64,000 bases of DNA from contig NZ_NFLL01000002.1 of NCBI RefSeq assembly GCF_002160895.1, forward strand, positions 247,147-311,146, read 5' to 3'. This stretch comes from Faecalibacterium sp. An122 (GTDB lineage Bacteria > Bacillota > Clostridia > Oscillospirales > Ruminococcaceae). The first letter of the stretch is position 1; every line of letters starts with the position of its first letter. Below the pieces are notes generated by a model. That model saw nothing but the letters and a program-made list of their open reading frames with translations, had not been told where the DNA came from and did no database searches. Both the position numbers and the translations under genes were made by a program. Shown in pieces: positions 42,835 through 50,857 of this stretch.

Positions 42835-43547
42835 AGACGACTGCCCTTCCACATGAGGTATTGACTGCAGATGTCGCGGTAGCTGCTTTCGGATACTTTT
42901 AATACTTCGCCGTTGCGGAGTTTGACCTGATAATTGGCCAGCCGGCTGATGTAGCACATGTTCACCAAGAAGCTTTTGTGCAGGCGGACAAACCCTTTGT
43001 CCTGCAATTTCTTTTCATAGTCGCCCAGCTTTCCGAGGCACTCCAGATGGGGCCCCGGCGACGAAACCCGATGGAGCAGAACCCGCCGGTAGGAAGTGCC
43101 CTCAAAGTATAAAATATCCTTCAGAGCAATTTCGGTGGTGGAGTCTTTCAGCTCCACCAGAAGGGTCTCGGTGTCCTCAAACAGCTTGTCCTGAATGGCG
43201 TCCAGACAGGCGTCGATTTCTTTGACGTATTGGTTTTTCATGATGTAGCGGAAGGCATTGACCTTGTAGCCGGTGGGCGCATACTGGATGTATGCGGTGA
43301 CAAAAACCAGGATGATGTCGGGATAGCGCTGGCGGAGCTGGCAGGCCACCTCGATGCCGTTGATTTCGGGCATGTCAATGTCAAGAAAGGCCACCTGTAC
43401 GTCGGAAAGATCCTCGTTCAGCACCATTTGGGGAGAGGAGAAAATCCGGCAGCTGAGGGGCCAGTCCCGCCTGGCACATCCTGTGCTGATCTGGTCGTAC
43501 AGCTCTCCGGCAAAGACGGCGTCGTCATCGAGAATTATGATTTTCAT
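42831..43547 (-). CDS. agrA: LytTR-domain response regulator (AgrA-like)
   Basis: The 238-residue protein has a receiver domain (1-120) with 'ILDDD' and phospho-acceptor Asp in 'VAFLDIDMPEING', and a LytTR DNA-binding domain (about 135-238) with 'ILYFEGTSYRRVLLH' and 'FVRLHKSFLVNM'. It is first in the operon. The start at 43547 has AAAGGAT upstream; the longer frame is non-coding. It likely binds the repeats at 41469-41499. Confidence 0.92.
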   Translation of the reverse strand: MKIIILDDDAVFAGELYDQISTGCARRDWPLSCRIFSSPQMVLNEDLSDVQVAFLDIDMPEINGIEVACQLRQRYPDIILVFVTAYIQYAPTGYKVNAFRYIMKNQYVKEIDACLDAIQDKLFEDTETLLVELKDSTTEIALKDILYFEGTSYRRVLLHRVSSPGPHLECLGKLGDYEKKLQDKGFVRLHKSFLVNMCYISRLANYQVKLRNGEVLKVSESSYRDICSQYLMWKGSRL

Positions 43548-43726
43548 GGTGGATCTTTCCTTTCTGTTTTGATTCTGGACCGGTCTGGTTTTGAAGCGCC
43601 GGCAAAATAAAAATGTGCTTTTTCGCGGCGGGCAGGCCCCTTGCACGCGGGGACGGTTCTGCTTATGCGGCCATGCGAAAAAGAACGGGCTGTTTGGGCG
43701 GCCCGACGGAATTCAAAACCCAATTT

Positions 43727-43756
43727 AACATACAGCTTAAACCCTCGTTTTGTCAA
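43727..43756 (-). promoter_or_regulatory. Promoter of the agrA-agrC operon
   Basis: On the minus strand TTGACA (43751-43756) and TATGTT (43727-43732) are 18 bases apart. The leader of about 170 nt shows no gene. Confidence 0.6.
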
Positions 43757-43777
43757 TATTTTTGCAATTCTGCTGAT

Positions 43778-43812
43778 CTTTAACGCAAATTGCCGCCGAA
43801 ATCGCGTTAAAG
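43778..43812. promoter_or_regulatory. Inverted repeat between agrA and the XRE gene
   Basis: CTTTAACGC (43778-43786) and GCGTTAAAG (43804-43812) form a perfect 9-bp inverted repeat with a 17-nt centre. It lies upstream of both divergent genes, and a regulator dimer, for instance the XRE protein, could bind it. Confidence 0.55.
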
Positions 43813-43855
43813 TTAAGAAAAATTCTGATGATTCGCTCAAAGTGAGGTGGACAGA

Positions 43856-44098
43856 ATGAAAATATATGATTTCAACGGGAAAAAGAACATCTGCGGGGAA
43901 CGCATCCGGGAGGCGCGCTTAAAACTCCGTTTTTCCCAGACCAATCTGGCGGTGCGTCTGAAGCTGGAAGGGGTGGATCTGGAGCGGGATTCCATCAGCC
44001 GGATTGAGATCGGAACCCGCTTTGTTTCCGACTATGAACTTCGGGCTTTTGCAAAGACCCTCAATGTTTCTCCGCTGTGGCTTTTGGGGATGGAATGA
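43856..44098 (+). CDS. Small XRE-family DNA-binding protein
   Basis: The 80-residue protein is essentially one HTH domain (about 14-75): 'RIREARLKLRFSQTNLAVRL' and 'DSISRIEIGTRFVSDYELRA' are the two HTH halves. It is divergent from agrA with an inverted repeat between them. AGGTGG precedes the ATG at 43856; a GTG three codons upstream is in frame but overlaps that site. No gene was seen in the following 285 bases. Confidence 0.85.
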   Translation: MKIYDFNGKKNICGERIREARLKLRFSQTNLAVRLKLEGVDLERDSISRIEIGTRFVSDYELRAFAKTLNVSPLWLLGME

Positions 44099-44384
44099 GC
44101 CAAAAACCATTCGATTTTATTCGACAGAATTTGCACCGGTTCCGCCGTCGTTTTTGGCTTTGGTTTTGAGAAAAAACGGGTGTTTTCTGCGGCGGTTTAT
44201 GCTGCGCTCCGGCGGCTGCCGGGCAGGAAAAGCGGTTTTGACGGAGACGCTATTGTTGATTCACTGCATGAAAACCGCCTCTTGCGGCAAAGAACCAAAA
44301 AAGCCCCCGAAATCTGTTATGATAGGTAGAACGATGAGAGAGGACCTCTTTTGTCGCGAATTCGCAAGATAGGGTGGTACGGCC

Positions 44385-44978
44385 ATGGAACCGGTTCAAA
44401 ACAGTTTGCTCAATCCAAAACAGCAGTGGCGCAAGGCGCAGAGAAAGCGGACGGGTGAGAAAAGCGCCTCCGCGGTTTTTCTGTGGGGACGGCGGGTGGT
44501 GTTTGAGGAGCGGGCCATCTTTCAAAACGACGCCGTCATCCGTATGCCAAAAGAGTTTGCAGAGCGCGCCCCGGAGGAAGGAAATCCGCTCTTTTGGGCC
44601 AGCACCCAGCCCCAGCATCTGTTTTCCAGCAGCCGTCTGCATTTCACCCTGGCGCTGAGCTGGACGTTCAACCGGATTTCCAACGAGAATATCGCGGACA
44701 TCACAAAGGTGGTCCGGCCCCTCGTGCCCCGCATTTTCCCCGAAAGCATCGTCCTCAGGGAAGAGACCTTCCCCAAAGAGGAGGGCAGTGTGTCGGTTTT
44801 GTACATTGCATCCCCCGCCGCCGGTGGGGCGCGCGGGAATGTCCTGTTTTTTGCGTCGGCTGAAAACCGGCTCCTGATGGGCAATATTGCCTTTTCCATG
44901 CAGGATGCGGACCGCCTGGAACCCATCGCCCTGGAGATGGCCCGATCCTTCCGCTGGACCCGGAAGCACAGGTCCTGA
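44385..44978 (+). CDS. Hypothetical protein, no recognised family
   Basis: The 197-residue protein has a basic start (KQQWRKAQRKR), then mixed alpha-beta sequence with a repeating hydrophobic pattern 'LHFTLALSWTF' and 'GNVLFFASAENRLLMGNIAF' near the end. There is no signal peptide or membrane segment and no motif I recognise. The ribosome site (GGGTGG) is modest. GC is lower than in the housekeeping genes around it. Reading-frame length and codon pattern suggest a real gene, but function is unknown. Confidence 0.6.
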   Translation: MEPVQNSLLNPKQQWRKAQRKRTGEKSASAVFLWGRRVVFEERAIFQNDAVIRMPKEFAERAPEEGNPLFWASTQPQHLFSSSRLHFTLALSWTFNRISNENIADITKVVRPLVPRIFPESIVLREETFPKEEGSVSVLYIASPAAGGARGNVLFFASAENRLLMGNIAFSMQDADRLEPIALEMARSFRWTRKHRS

Positions 44979-45086
44979 ATGAGAATCGATGACCTCGCTT
45001 GCCGGGCCTGGAGGCCGGGAGGCGGGGGCGTTTTTATAAAAAGAGCTGTACCTCGTCCGTTTGAAAAGCTGCCCGGGGCGGGACGA

Positions 45087-45115
45087 TTGACAACCGCGGC
45101 GGACAAGAGTAGTAT
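45087..45115 (+). promoter_or_regulatory. Promoter of pepC
   Basis: Consensus TTGACA (45087-45092) and TAGTAT (45110-45115), 17-base spacer. Confidence 0.75.
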
Positions 45116-45208
45116 TACGGTTGGTTGACCTCATTGTTCCCGAAGGGGAGAGAAGGACCCGGCTTTTGCCCGGGCAGAGGAAGTAAAAGATCCAGGAGGT
45201 AACAGGAC

Positions 45209-46537
45209 ATGAAAAATGCAAGACCCATCACATCGGAGATGATCGCCGCCTTTAAGGCGAGCTATGACGCCGACAAGTCGGCCCGTGTGCTGACTGCGGC
45301 GGTTTCCCACAATCCGCTGAGCAAGGTGGCCCTCGACCCGATGGCCGCCGCCAAGATGGACAACAGCTTCTCCATCGAGGTAAAGACCCGCGGCATCACC
45401 GCACAGAAAAAGAGCGGCCGCTGCTGGCTGTTTGCATCCATGAACGTGATGCGTGAAATCGTGGCGGAAAAGTGCAATCTGGAAAAGTTCGAGCTGTCCG
45501 GCAACTGGCTGGGCTTCTGGGACAAGTTTGAGAAGATCAATTTCTTCCTGGAGAGTGTGCTGGACTGCACCGACCTGCCGGTGGCAGACCGGACCCTGGA
45601 CTGGGTGCTGAACGGCATCAACGATGGCGGCCAGTGGGATATGATGGTCAGCATCATCAAGAAATACGGCATCGTGCCGGCTTCGGTCATGCCCGAGACC
45701 GAGCAGTCCTGCGGCACTATGGAGCTGATGCGGCTGCTGAACACCAAACTGCGCAAGGACGCCGTGGAACTGCGGGCCCTGGCCGCTGCCGGCGGCGACA
45801 CCGCCGCCCGCAAGGATGAGATGCTGGCCGAGCTGTTCAAGGCACTGTGCATCTGCTTTGGCCGCCCGGTGGATCGGTTCGACTTTGAGTACACCGACAA
45901 GAACGGCGTGTACCATGTGGACCGCGGCCTGACCCCGGTTTCCTTCTATGAAAAGTACATCGGCCTGGCTCTGGAGGACTACGTCAGCGTCATCCACGCT
46001 CCCACCCAGGACAAGCCCTTCGGCAAGACCTATACCGTCAAGTATCTGGGCAACGTGGTAGAGGGCTCGGTCCGCCACCTGAACCTCCCCATGGAGGAAG
46101 TGAAGGAGCTGGTGATCGCCCAGCTGAAGGCCGGCGAGCCGGTGTGGTTCGGCAGCGACTGCAGCAAGTTCGGCAACCGTGACGGCGGCATCTGGGACCC
46201 CAACTGCTTCATCTACGGCGACGTTCTGGGCGGCATGGATCTGGACATGACCAAGGAGGAGCGCCTGGACTACCGCGACAGCGCCATGAACCACGCCATG
46301 ATCCTCTGCGGCGTCAACCTGGACGCCGACGGCAAGCCCAACCGCTGGAAGATTGAGAACAGCTGGGGCGAGGACGCCGGCCGGAAGGGCTACTTTGTGG
46401 CCAGCGACGCCTGGTTTGACGCATTTGTCTATCAGGCCGTGGTGAACCGCCGGTTCCTCACCGACGCCCAGCGCCAGGCCCTGGAGGCCGAGCCCATCGA
46501 GCTGGCTCCCTGGGACCCCATGGGCTCTCTGGCATAA
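45209..46537 (+). CDS. pepC: C1 family aminopeptidase C (bleomycin hydrolase type)
   Basis: This 442-residue papain-fold enzyme has catalytic Cys at C72 in 'KKSGRCWLFASMN', His in 'AMNHAMILCGVN' (about 361) and Asn in 'KIENSWGEDAG' (about 383). PepC hydrolases are cytoplasmic homohexamers that release N-terminal residues from peptides. AGGAGG precedes the ATG; the gene has its own promoter and a strong terminator. Confidence 0.95.
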   Translation: MKNARPITSEMIAAFKASYDADKSARVLTAAVSHNPLSKVALDPMAAAKMDNSFSIEVKTRGITAQKKSGRCWLFASMNVMREIVAEKCNLEKFELSGNWLGFWDKFEKINFFLESVLDCTDLPVADRTLDWVLNGINDGGQWDMMVSIIKKYGIVPASVMPETEQSCGTMELMRLLNTKLRKDAVELRALAAAGGDTAARKDEMLAELFKALCICFGRPVDRFDFEYTDKNGVYHVDRGLTPVSFYEKYIGLALEDYVSVIHAPTQDKPFGKTYTVKYLGNVVEGSVRHLNLPMEEVKELVIAQLKAGEPVWFGSDCSKFGNRDGGIWDPNCFIYGDVLGGMDLDMTKEERLDYRDSAMNHAMILCGVNLDADGKPNRWKIENSWGEDAGRKGYFVASDAWFDAFVYQAVVNRRFLTDAQRQALEAEPIELAPWDPMGSLA

Positions 46538-46571
46538 CCCCAATCAACCTGACCTGTCCTGAAAATCCAGC

Positions 46572-46606
46572 GCGCCCCGGACGCAGACCGCCCGGGGCGC
46601 TTTTTT
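46572..46606 (+). terminator. Terminator of pepC
   Basis: 9-bp stem GCGCCCCGG/CCGGGGCGC followed by TTTTTTG. Confidence 0.92.
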
Positions 46607-46665
46607 GCACCTTCGGGACAAAGGAGCCGGTTGGGAAGCCCGGATCCAGCAAATACCCGCCCCGA

Positions 46666-46694
46666 TTGAACCCAAACAGTCCTTGTGCTATAAT
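46666..46694 (+). promoter_or_regulatory. Promoter of the selenium/molybdenum hydroxylase operon
   Basis: TTGAAC (46666-46671) and consensus TATAAT (46689-46694), 17-base spacer. The leader to the TTG start at 46758 is about 57 nt. Confidence 0.8.
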
Positions 46695-46757
46695 ATCGAT
46701 GTAGTTTTAAAAATACAACGGTGCGGCCCGGCCGCCGCGCCGGGAGGGGGATATGGG

Positions 46758-46994
46758 TTGATACGAAAACAGGACCGGCTGGTGATTACCTTTTTCACCA
46801 CCACCGATGCCATGGCTATGGAACATCTGTGCAGAGAGCGGCAGGCGGACGGGCGGATTATTCCGGTGCCCCGCAGCATCACCGCCGGCTGCGGTCTGGC
46901 CTGGTGCGCGGCCCCCGAGAGCGAAAAACCGCTGCGGGCCCTGATGGAAGCGGAAGGCATCCGGTTCCAGGGGGTGTACCGCTGCCTGGTGTAA
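46758..46994 (+). CDS. DUF3343 protein
   Basis: The 78-residue protein matches DUF3343: 'VITFFTTTDAMAMEHLC', 'GRIIPVPRSITAGCGLAWC' with the paired Cys. Family members sit in selenium metabolism clusters beside YedF and a class V aminotransferase, as here. No ATG is in frame at the right place; TTG at 46758 has GGGAGGGGG 8 nt upstream and is chosen. The two Cys in 'GCGLAWC' may take part in Se or S transfer (inference). Confidence 0.8.
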   Translation: MIRKQDRLVITFFTTTDAMAMEHLCRERQADGRIIPVPRSITAGCGLAWCAAPESEKPLRALMEAEGIRFQGVYRCLV

Positions 46995-47006
46995 AGGAGG
47001 CGCGGC

Positions 47007-48146
47007 ATGATTTATCTGGACAACGCAGCCACCACCCTGCGCAAACCCAAATGCGTGGTGGAGGCGGTGACCCGGGCCCTGTGCAGCATGGGAAACCCCG
47101 GCCGCAGCGCCCATGACGGGGCGCTGAGCGCCTCCCGCACCGTGTTTGAGGCGCGGCTGGCCCTGGCGGAACTGTTCGGGGCCGAGAGCCCCGACCGGAT
47201 CGCCTTTACCGCCAACGCCACCGAGGCCCTCAACATCGCCATCAAGGGCATCCTGAACCCCGGCGACCATGTCATCACCACCGCCCTGGAACACAATTCG
47301 GTATTGCGGCCTCTGTATGAGATGGAGGACAAGGGGGTGGAGCTGACCATCCTGCCGGCGGACCGGCAGGGCCGGCTGAAGGAGGCGGATTTTGAGGCCG
47401 CCATCCGGGCAAATACCCGGGCCATCGTCTGCACCCATGGCTCCAACCTCACCGGAAACCTGGTGGACATCGGCCGGGTGGGACAGATCGCCCGGCGCCA
47501 TGGCCTGCTGTTGGTGGCGGATGCCTCCCAGACGGCGGGGGTCTTTCCCATCGATGTTCAGAAGATGCAGATTGACATCCTCTGCTTCACCGGTCACAAG
47601 AGCCTGTTGGGCCCCCAGGGGACCGGCGGCCTCTATGTGCGGGAAGGGGTGGAGGTCCGGCCATTGCTCAGCGGCGGCAGCGGGGTACAGACCTATCTGC
47701 GCCGCCATCCGCCCCAGATGCCCACCGCTCTGGAGGCCGGCACCCTCAACGCCCACGGCATCGCCGGACTGCTGGCCGCGGTGCGGTATCTCCAGGCCGC
47801 CGGCCTGGATGCCATCCGGGAGAGGGAACTGGACCTGATGGAACGTTTTTACCGGCAGGTATCGGCCATCCCGGGAGTGACGGTGTACGGGGACTTTTCC
47901 CGGCGGATGCGCTGCCCCATTGTGGCCCTCAACGTCCGGGATTATGATTCCAGTGAGGTGAGCGACGCCCTCTCGTCGCAGTACGGCATCGCCACCCGCC
48001 CCGGCGCCCACTGCGCGCCCCGGATGCATCAGGCTCTGGGCACCGTGGAACAGGGCGCCGTCCGGTTCAGCTTTTCCCACTACAACACCGAAGAAGAAAT
48101 TGAAACCGCTGTTTCCGCCCTGCGGGAACTGGCACAGGAGGAATAA
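47007..48146 (+). CDS. Class V aminotransferase, cysteine desulfurase/selenocysteine lyase-like
   Basis: The 379-residue PLP enzyme has the fold-type I pattern: 'YLDNAATT' at the start, the PLP Lys in 'CFTGHKSLLGPQGTGG' (about 198) and the catalytic Cys in 'RPGAHCAPRMHQALG' (about 336). It matches the CsdB-like subgroup that neighbours DUF3343, YedF and SelD. In this context it probably liberates Se or S for the selenium-containing molybdenum cofactor. AAGGAGG precedes the ATG, 12 bp after the DUF3343 gene. Confidence 0.92.
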   Translation: MIYLDNAATTLRKPKCVVEAVTRALCSMGNPGRSAHDGALSASRTVFEARLALAELFGAESPDRIAFTANATEALNIAIKGILNPGDHVITTALEHNSVLRPLYEMEDKGVELTILPADRQGRLKEADFEAAIRANTRAIVCTHGSNLTGNLVDIGRVGQIARRHGLLLVADASQTAGVFPIDVQKMQIDILCFTGHKSLLGPQGTGGLYVREGVEVRPLLSGGSGVQTYLRRHPPQMPTALEAGTLNAHGIAGLLAAVRYLQAAGLDAIRERELDLMERFYRQVSAIPGVTVYGDFSRRMRCPIVALNVRDYDSSEVSDALSSQYGIATRPGAHCAPRMHQALGTVEQGAVRFSFSHYNTEEEIETAVSALRELAQEE

Positions 48147-48149
48147 ATC

Positions 48150-48761
48150 ATGGAAAAAATCATCGACTGCCGGGGCATGGCCTGCCCTCTGCCCGTGGTC
48201 AACGCAAAAAAAGCCGCCGAGGAACTTGCCGCCGGGGACCGGCTGACGGTTCTGGTGGACAATGAGGTGGCGGTGCAGAACCTGCAGCGCTTCTCCTCCC
48301 ACAAGGGATACGTCTCCACCGGAGAGAAGAAAGGCGACAAGGAATACGCCGTGGTCATGACCATCACCGGCGAGGGTGCGGCCCCGCAGCCGGAGGAGGT
48401 GGACTGCCATCGGGATACCCGCCAAAAGGGGATGCTGGTGGTGCTGTCGGGCAATACCATGGGCACCGGCGACCCCAAACTGGGCGCCGCCCTGATGAAG
48501 GCTTTTGTGTTTGCCCTGACCAAACAGGACCAGCTGCCCGAGACGGTTCTCTGCTACAACACCGGCGCCTACCTGAGCTGTGAGGGTTCGGAGGTGCTGG
48601 AAGATCTGAAGCTGCTGGAGTCGGAGGGGGTCACCGTCTTGACCTGCGGTACCTGCCTGGACTTCTACGGCATCCGGGACAAGCTGGCGGTGGGCGGCGT
48701 CACCAATATGTACGAGATTGTGGAGCGGATGGAATCCGCCGGCCACATCGTCAAACCGTGA
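48150..48761 (+). CDS. yedF: Selenium metabolism protein YedF
   Basis: The 203-residue protein has an N-terminal TusA/SirA-like domain (1-70) with the Cys-Pro-x-Pro motif (C12) in 'CRGMACPLPVV', and a C-terminal DsrE-like domain (about 95-203) with 'CGTCLDFYG'. This two-domain form is the selenium-linked YedF, thought to carry Se or S between proteins. It starts 3 bp after the aminotransferase stop codon. Confidence 0.92.
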   Translation: MEKIIDCRGMACPLPVVNAKKAAEELAAGDRLTVLVDNEVAVQNLQRFSSHKGYVSTGEKKGDKEYAVVMTITGEGAAPQPEEVDCHRDTRQKGMLVVLSGNTMGTGDPKLGAALMKAFVFALTKQDQLPETVLCYNTGAYLSCEGSEVLEDLKLLESEGVTVLTCGTCLDFYGIRDKLAVGGVTNMYEIVERMESAGHIVKP

Positions 48762-48798
48762 CACGCCCCGAATGGAAAGCCCGGCGGAGGAAAAAGAG

Positions 48799-48972
48799 AT
48801 GAACCATGAAAGAAAGCGCGCGGTTGTTTCGGGCGTCGTGTTTGTTGGCGTATATGTTTTGTCCGGGGCCCTTATCCGCTGGCGCAGCTACGATATGTAC
48901 CTGGAAGCGCTGAAAGTGCTGACCGCCGTGATCGGCGCGGGCTGCTACTGGATCGGAAGCAGAGAAGGATGA
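48799..48972 (+). CDS. Small membrane protein in the selenium operon
   Basis: The 57-residue protein has a basic N-terminus (NHERKRA) and two hydrophobic stretches (about 8-25 and 36-52). GGAGG lies 6-7 nt before the ATG, which is decisive for calling it. It sits between yedF and selD with short gaps. No family was recognised. Confidence 0.6.
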   Translation: MNHERKRAVVSGVVFVGVYVLSGALIRWRSYDMYLEALKVLTAVIGAGCYWIGSREG

Positions 48973-49000
48973 GCGGCCGGGCGGAAGGAGAGATAAAACC

Positions 49001-50038
49001 ATGGAAACACAGGTCAAACTGACCAAACTGGCGGCCTGCGCCGGCTGCGGGGCCAAGATGGGGGCCGGGACCCTGGCCAAAATGCTGGACGGATTCAAAA
49101 CCCATGCCGACCCCCGCCTGATCGTGGGGTACGACAAGAGCGACGACGCCAGCGTCTATGTCCTCAGCGAGGAACAGGCCCTGATTCAGACCACCGACTT
49201 TTTCCCGCCCATTGTGGACGATCCCTACCTCTATGGCCGGATTGCCGCCACCAACGCCCTGAGCGACGTCTACGCCATGGGCGGCGAGCCCAAACTGGCC
49301 CTGAATATCCTGTGTGCGGCGGAGAGCATGAAGGATGAGACCATCCGGGAGATTCTGCGGGGCGGCTACGATGCCGCCTATGAGGCGGGGGCCATCATCA
49401 CCGGCGGCCATACCATCAAGGGGGCCGAGCCCATCTATGGACTGGCGGTGTCGGGGTTTGTCCGCCCCGACAAGGTGCTGACCAATTCGGGAGCCCGGCC
49501 GGGAGATGTGCTGCTTTTGACCAAGCCCCTGGGGGTGGGCATCCTGACCACCGCCGCCAAGGCCGATATGGTGCCGGGCGAGGTGATGGACCGCATTTAT
49601 CAGCAGATGGCCACCCTGAACAGAACTGCCCGGGATATCATGGTGGAGTATCCGGTCCACAGCTGCACCGACATCACCGGCTTTGGCCTGCTGGGCCACA
49701 GCTATGAGATGGCCCAGGGCAGCGGCTGTACCCTGCATATCGAGGCGGGCCGGGTGCCCTATCACCCTGAGGCCCTGGAAATGGCCGAAATGGGCCTGAT
49801 CCCGGCGGGAGCCTACCGGAACCGGGAGTACGCCCAGCCGGGGGTGAAGCTGTGCGGGGAAATTCCCCTGGCGGTGCAGGATATTCTGTATGACCCCCAG
49901 ACCAGCGGCGGGCTGCTGATCGCCCTGCCGGCCCGGGCGGCAGAGGAATGCCTGGCCCGGCTGCAGGAGAAGATTCCCCAGGCGGCCCGGATCGGCTATG
50001 TGACCGAAATGCAGGAGAGCGCAATCAAGTTGGAGTGA
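49001..50038 (+). CDS. selD: Selenide, water dikinase SelD (selenophosphate synthetase)
   Basis: The 345-residue protein is SelD. The active-site loop reads 'CAGCGAK': C16 aligns with E. coli C17 and K19 with K20, while the C19 equivalent is Ala. So it uses Cys, not selenocysteine, and no internal TGA is needed. 'QTTDFFPPIVDDPYLYG' and 'GGHTIKG' are typical. It makes selenophosphate from selenide and ATP. The neighbours indicate that the product goes to the Se-containing molybdenum cofactor; selA and selB are not in the window. Confidence 0.95.
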   Translation: METQVKLTKLAACAGCGAKMGAGTLAKMLDGFKTHADPRLIVGYDKSDDASVYVLSEEQALIQTTDFFPPIVDDPYLYGRIAATNALSDVYAMGGEPKLALNILCAAESMKDETIREILRGGYDAAYEAGAIITGGHTIKGAEPIYGLAVSGFVRPDKVLTNSGARPGDVLLLTKPLGVGILTTAAKADMVPGEVMDRIYQQMATLNRTARDIMVEYPVHSCTDITGFGLLGHSYEMAQGSGCTLHIEAGRVPYHPEALEMAEMGLIPAGAYRNREYAQPGVKLCGEIPLAVQDILYDPQTSGGLLIALPARAAEECLARLQEKIPQAARIGYVTEMQESAIKLE

Positions 50039-50041
50039 ACG

Positions 50042-50857
50042 ATGAAGGATTTGGTGATTGTACGGGGCGGGGGAGACCTGGCCACCGGAACGATTTATAA
50101 GCTGCGGAAATGCGGATTTCCGGTGCTGGTGCTGGAGATTGCTTCCCCCTCCGCCATCCGGCGGAACGTGGCCTTTTGCGAGGCGGTGTACCAGGGCAGC
50201 CAGCAGGTGGAGGATATGACCTGTTATCTGGCCGGCACCGTGGAGGAAGCCCGGCGGCTTGTGGAACAAAATCAGCTGGCGTTGCTGGTGGACCCGGCAG
50301 GGGACGCCATCCGGCAGCTGAAGCCCCTGGCGGTGGTGGACGCCATTCTGGCCAAGCGGAATCTGGGCACCCATCGGGGGATGGCCCCCATCACGGTGGC
50401 TCTGGGGCCCGGCTTTACGGCCGGCGTGGATGTGGACGCGGTGGTGGAAACCCAGCGGGGCCACAATCTGGGCCGGGTGCTGTGGCAGGGGGCTGCCGCC
50501 CCCAACACCGGCGTCCCCGGCATCATTGCCGGCTACGGCAGGGAGCGGGTGATCCACAGCCCAGCGGCGGGCGTGCTCCGCAATGTCTGCAAAATCACCG
50601 ACACCGTCCAGCGGGATCAGGTGATCGCCGTGGTGGAAACCCCGGCGGGAGATGTGCCGGTGAAGGCCACTCTGGATGGATTGCTTCGGGGCCTGATCCG
50701 GGACAGCTACCCGGTGACAGAGGGGTTCAAAATCGCCGACATTGACCCCCGGGCGGAGGAATATCAGAATTGCTTTACCATCTCGGATAAGGCCCGCTGC
50801 ATTGCAGGGGGCGTTGTGGAGGCCGTGATGTGTTTGAAAGGGGAGCGCGGACAATGA
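50042..50857 (+). CDS. yqeB: Selenium-dependent molybdenum hydroxylase system protein YqeB
   Basis: The 271-residue protein begins 'LVIVRGGGDLATGTIYKLRK', the hallmark of the YqeB (EF2563) family. 'IEIASP'-type and 'RGHNLGRV' blocks follow. The family occurs almost only with selD and YqeC in genomes that contain Se-dependent xanthine dehydrogenase or purine hydroxylases. The exact reaction is unknown. It starts 4 bp after selD and overlaps the next gene (ATGA). Confidence 0.92.
   Translation: MKDLVIVRGGGDLATGTIYKLRKCGFPVLVLEIASPSAIRRNVAFCEAVYQGSQQVEDMTCYLAGTVEEARRLVEQNQLALLVDPAGDAIRQLKPLAVVDAILAKRNLGTHRGMAPITVALGPGFTAGVDVDAVVETQRGHNLGRVLWQGAAAPNTGVPGIIAGYGRERVIHSPAAGVLRNVCKITDTVQRDQVIAVVETPAGDVPVKATLDGLLRGLIRDSYPVTEGFKIADIDPRAEEYQNCFTISDKARCIAGGVVEAVMCLKGERGQ

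Noticed and set aside
49001..49060. Selenocysteine-containing SelD
   Set aside because: The active-site position is a normal Cys codon and the frame has no internal TGA, so no Sec insertion is needed.
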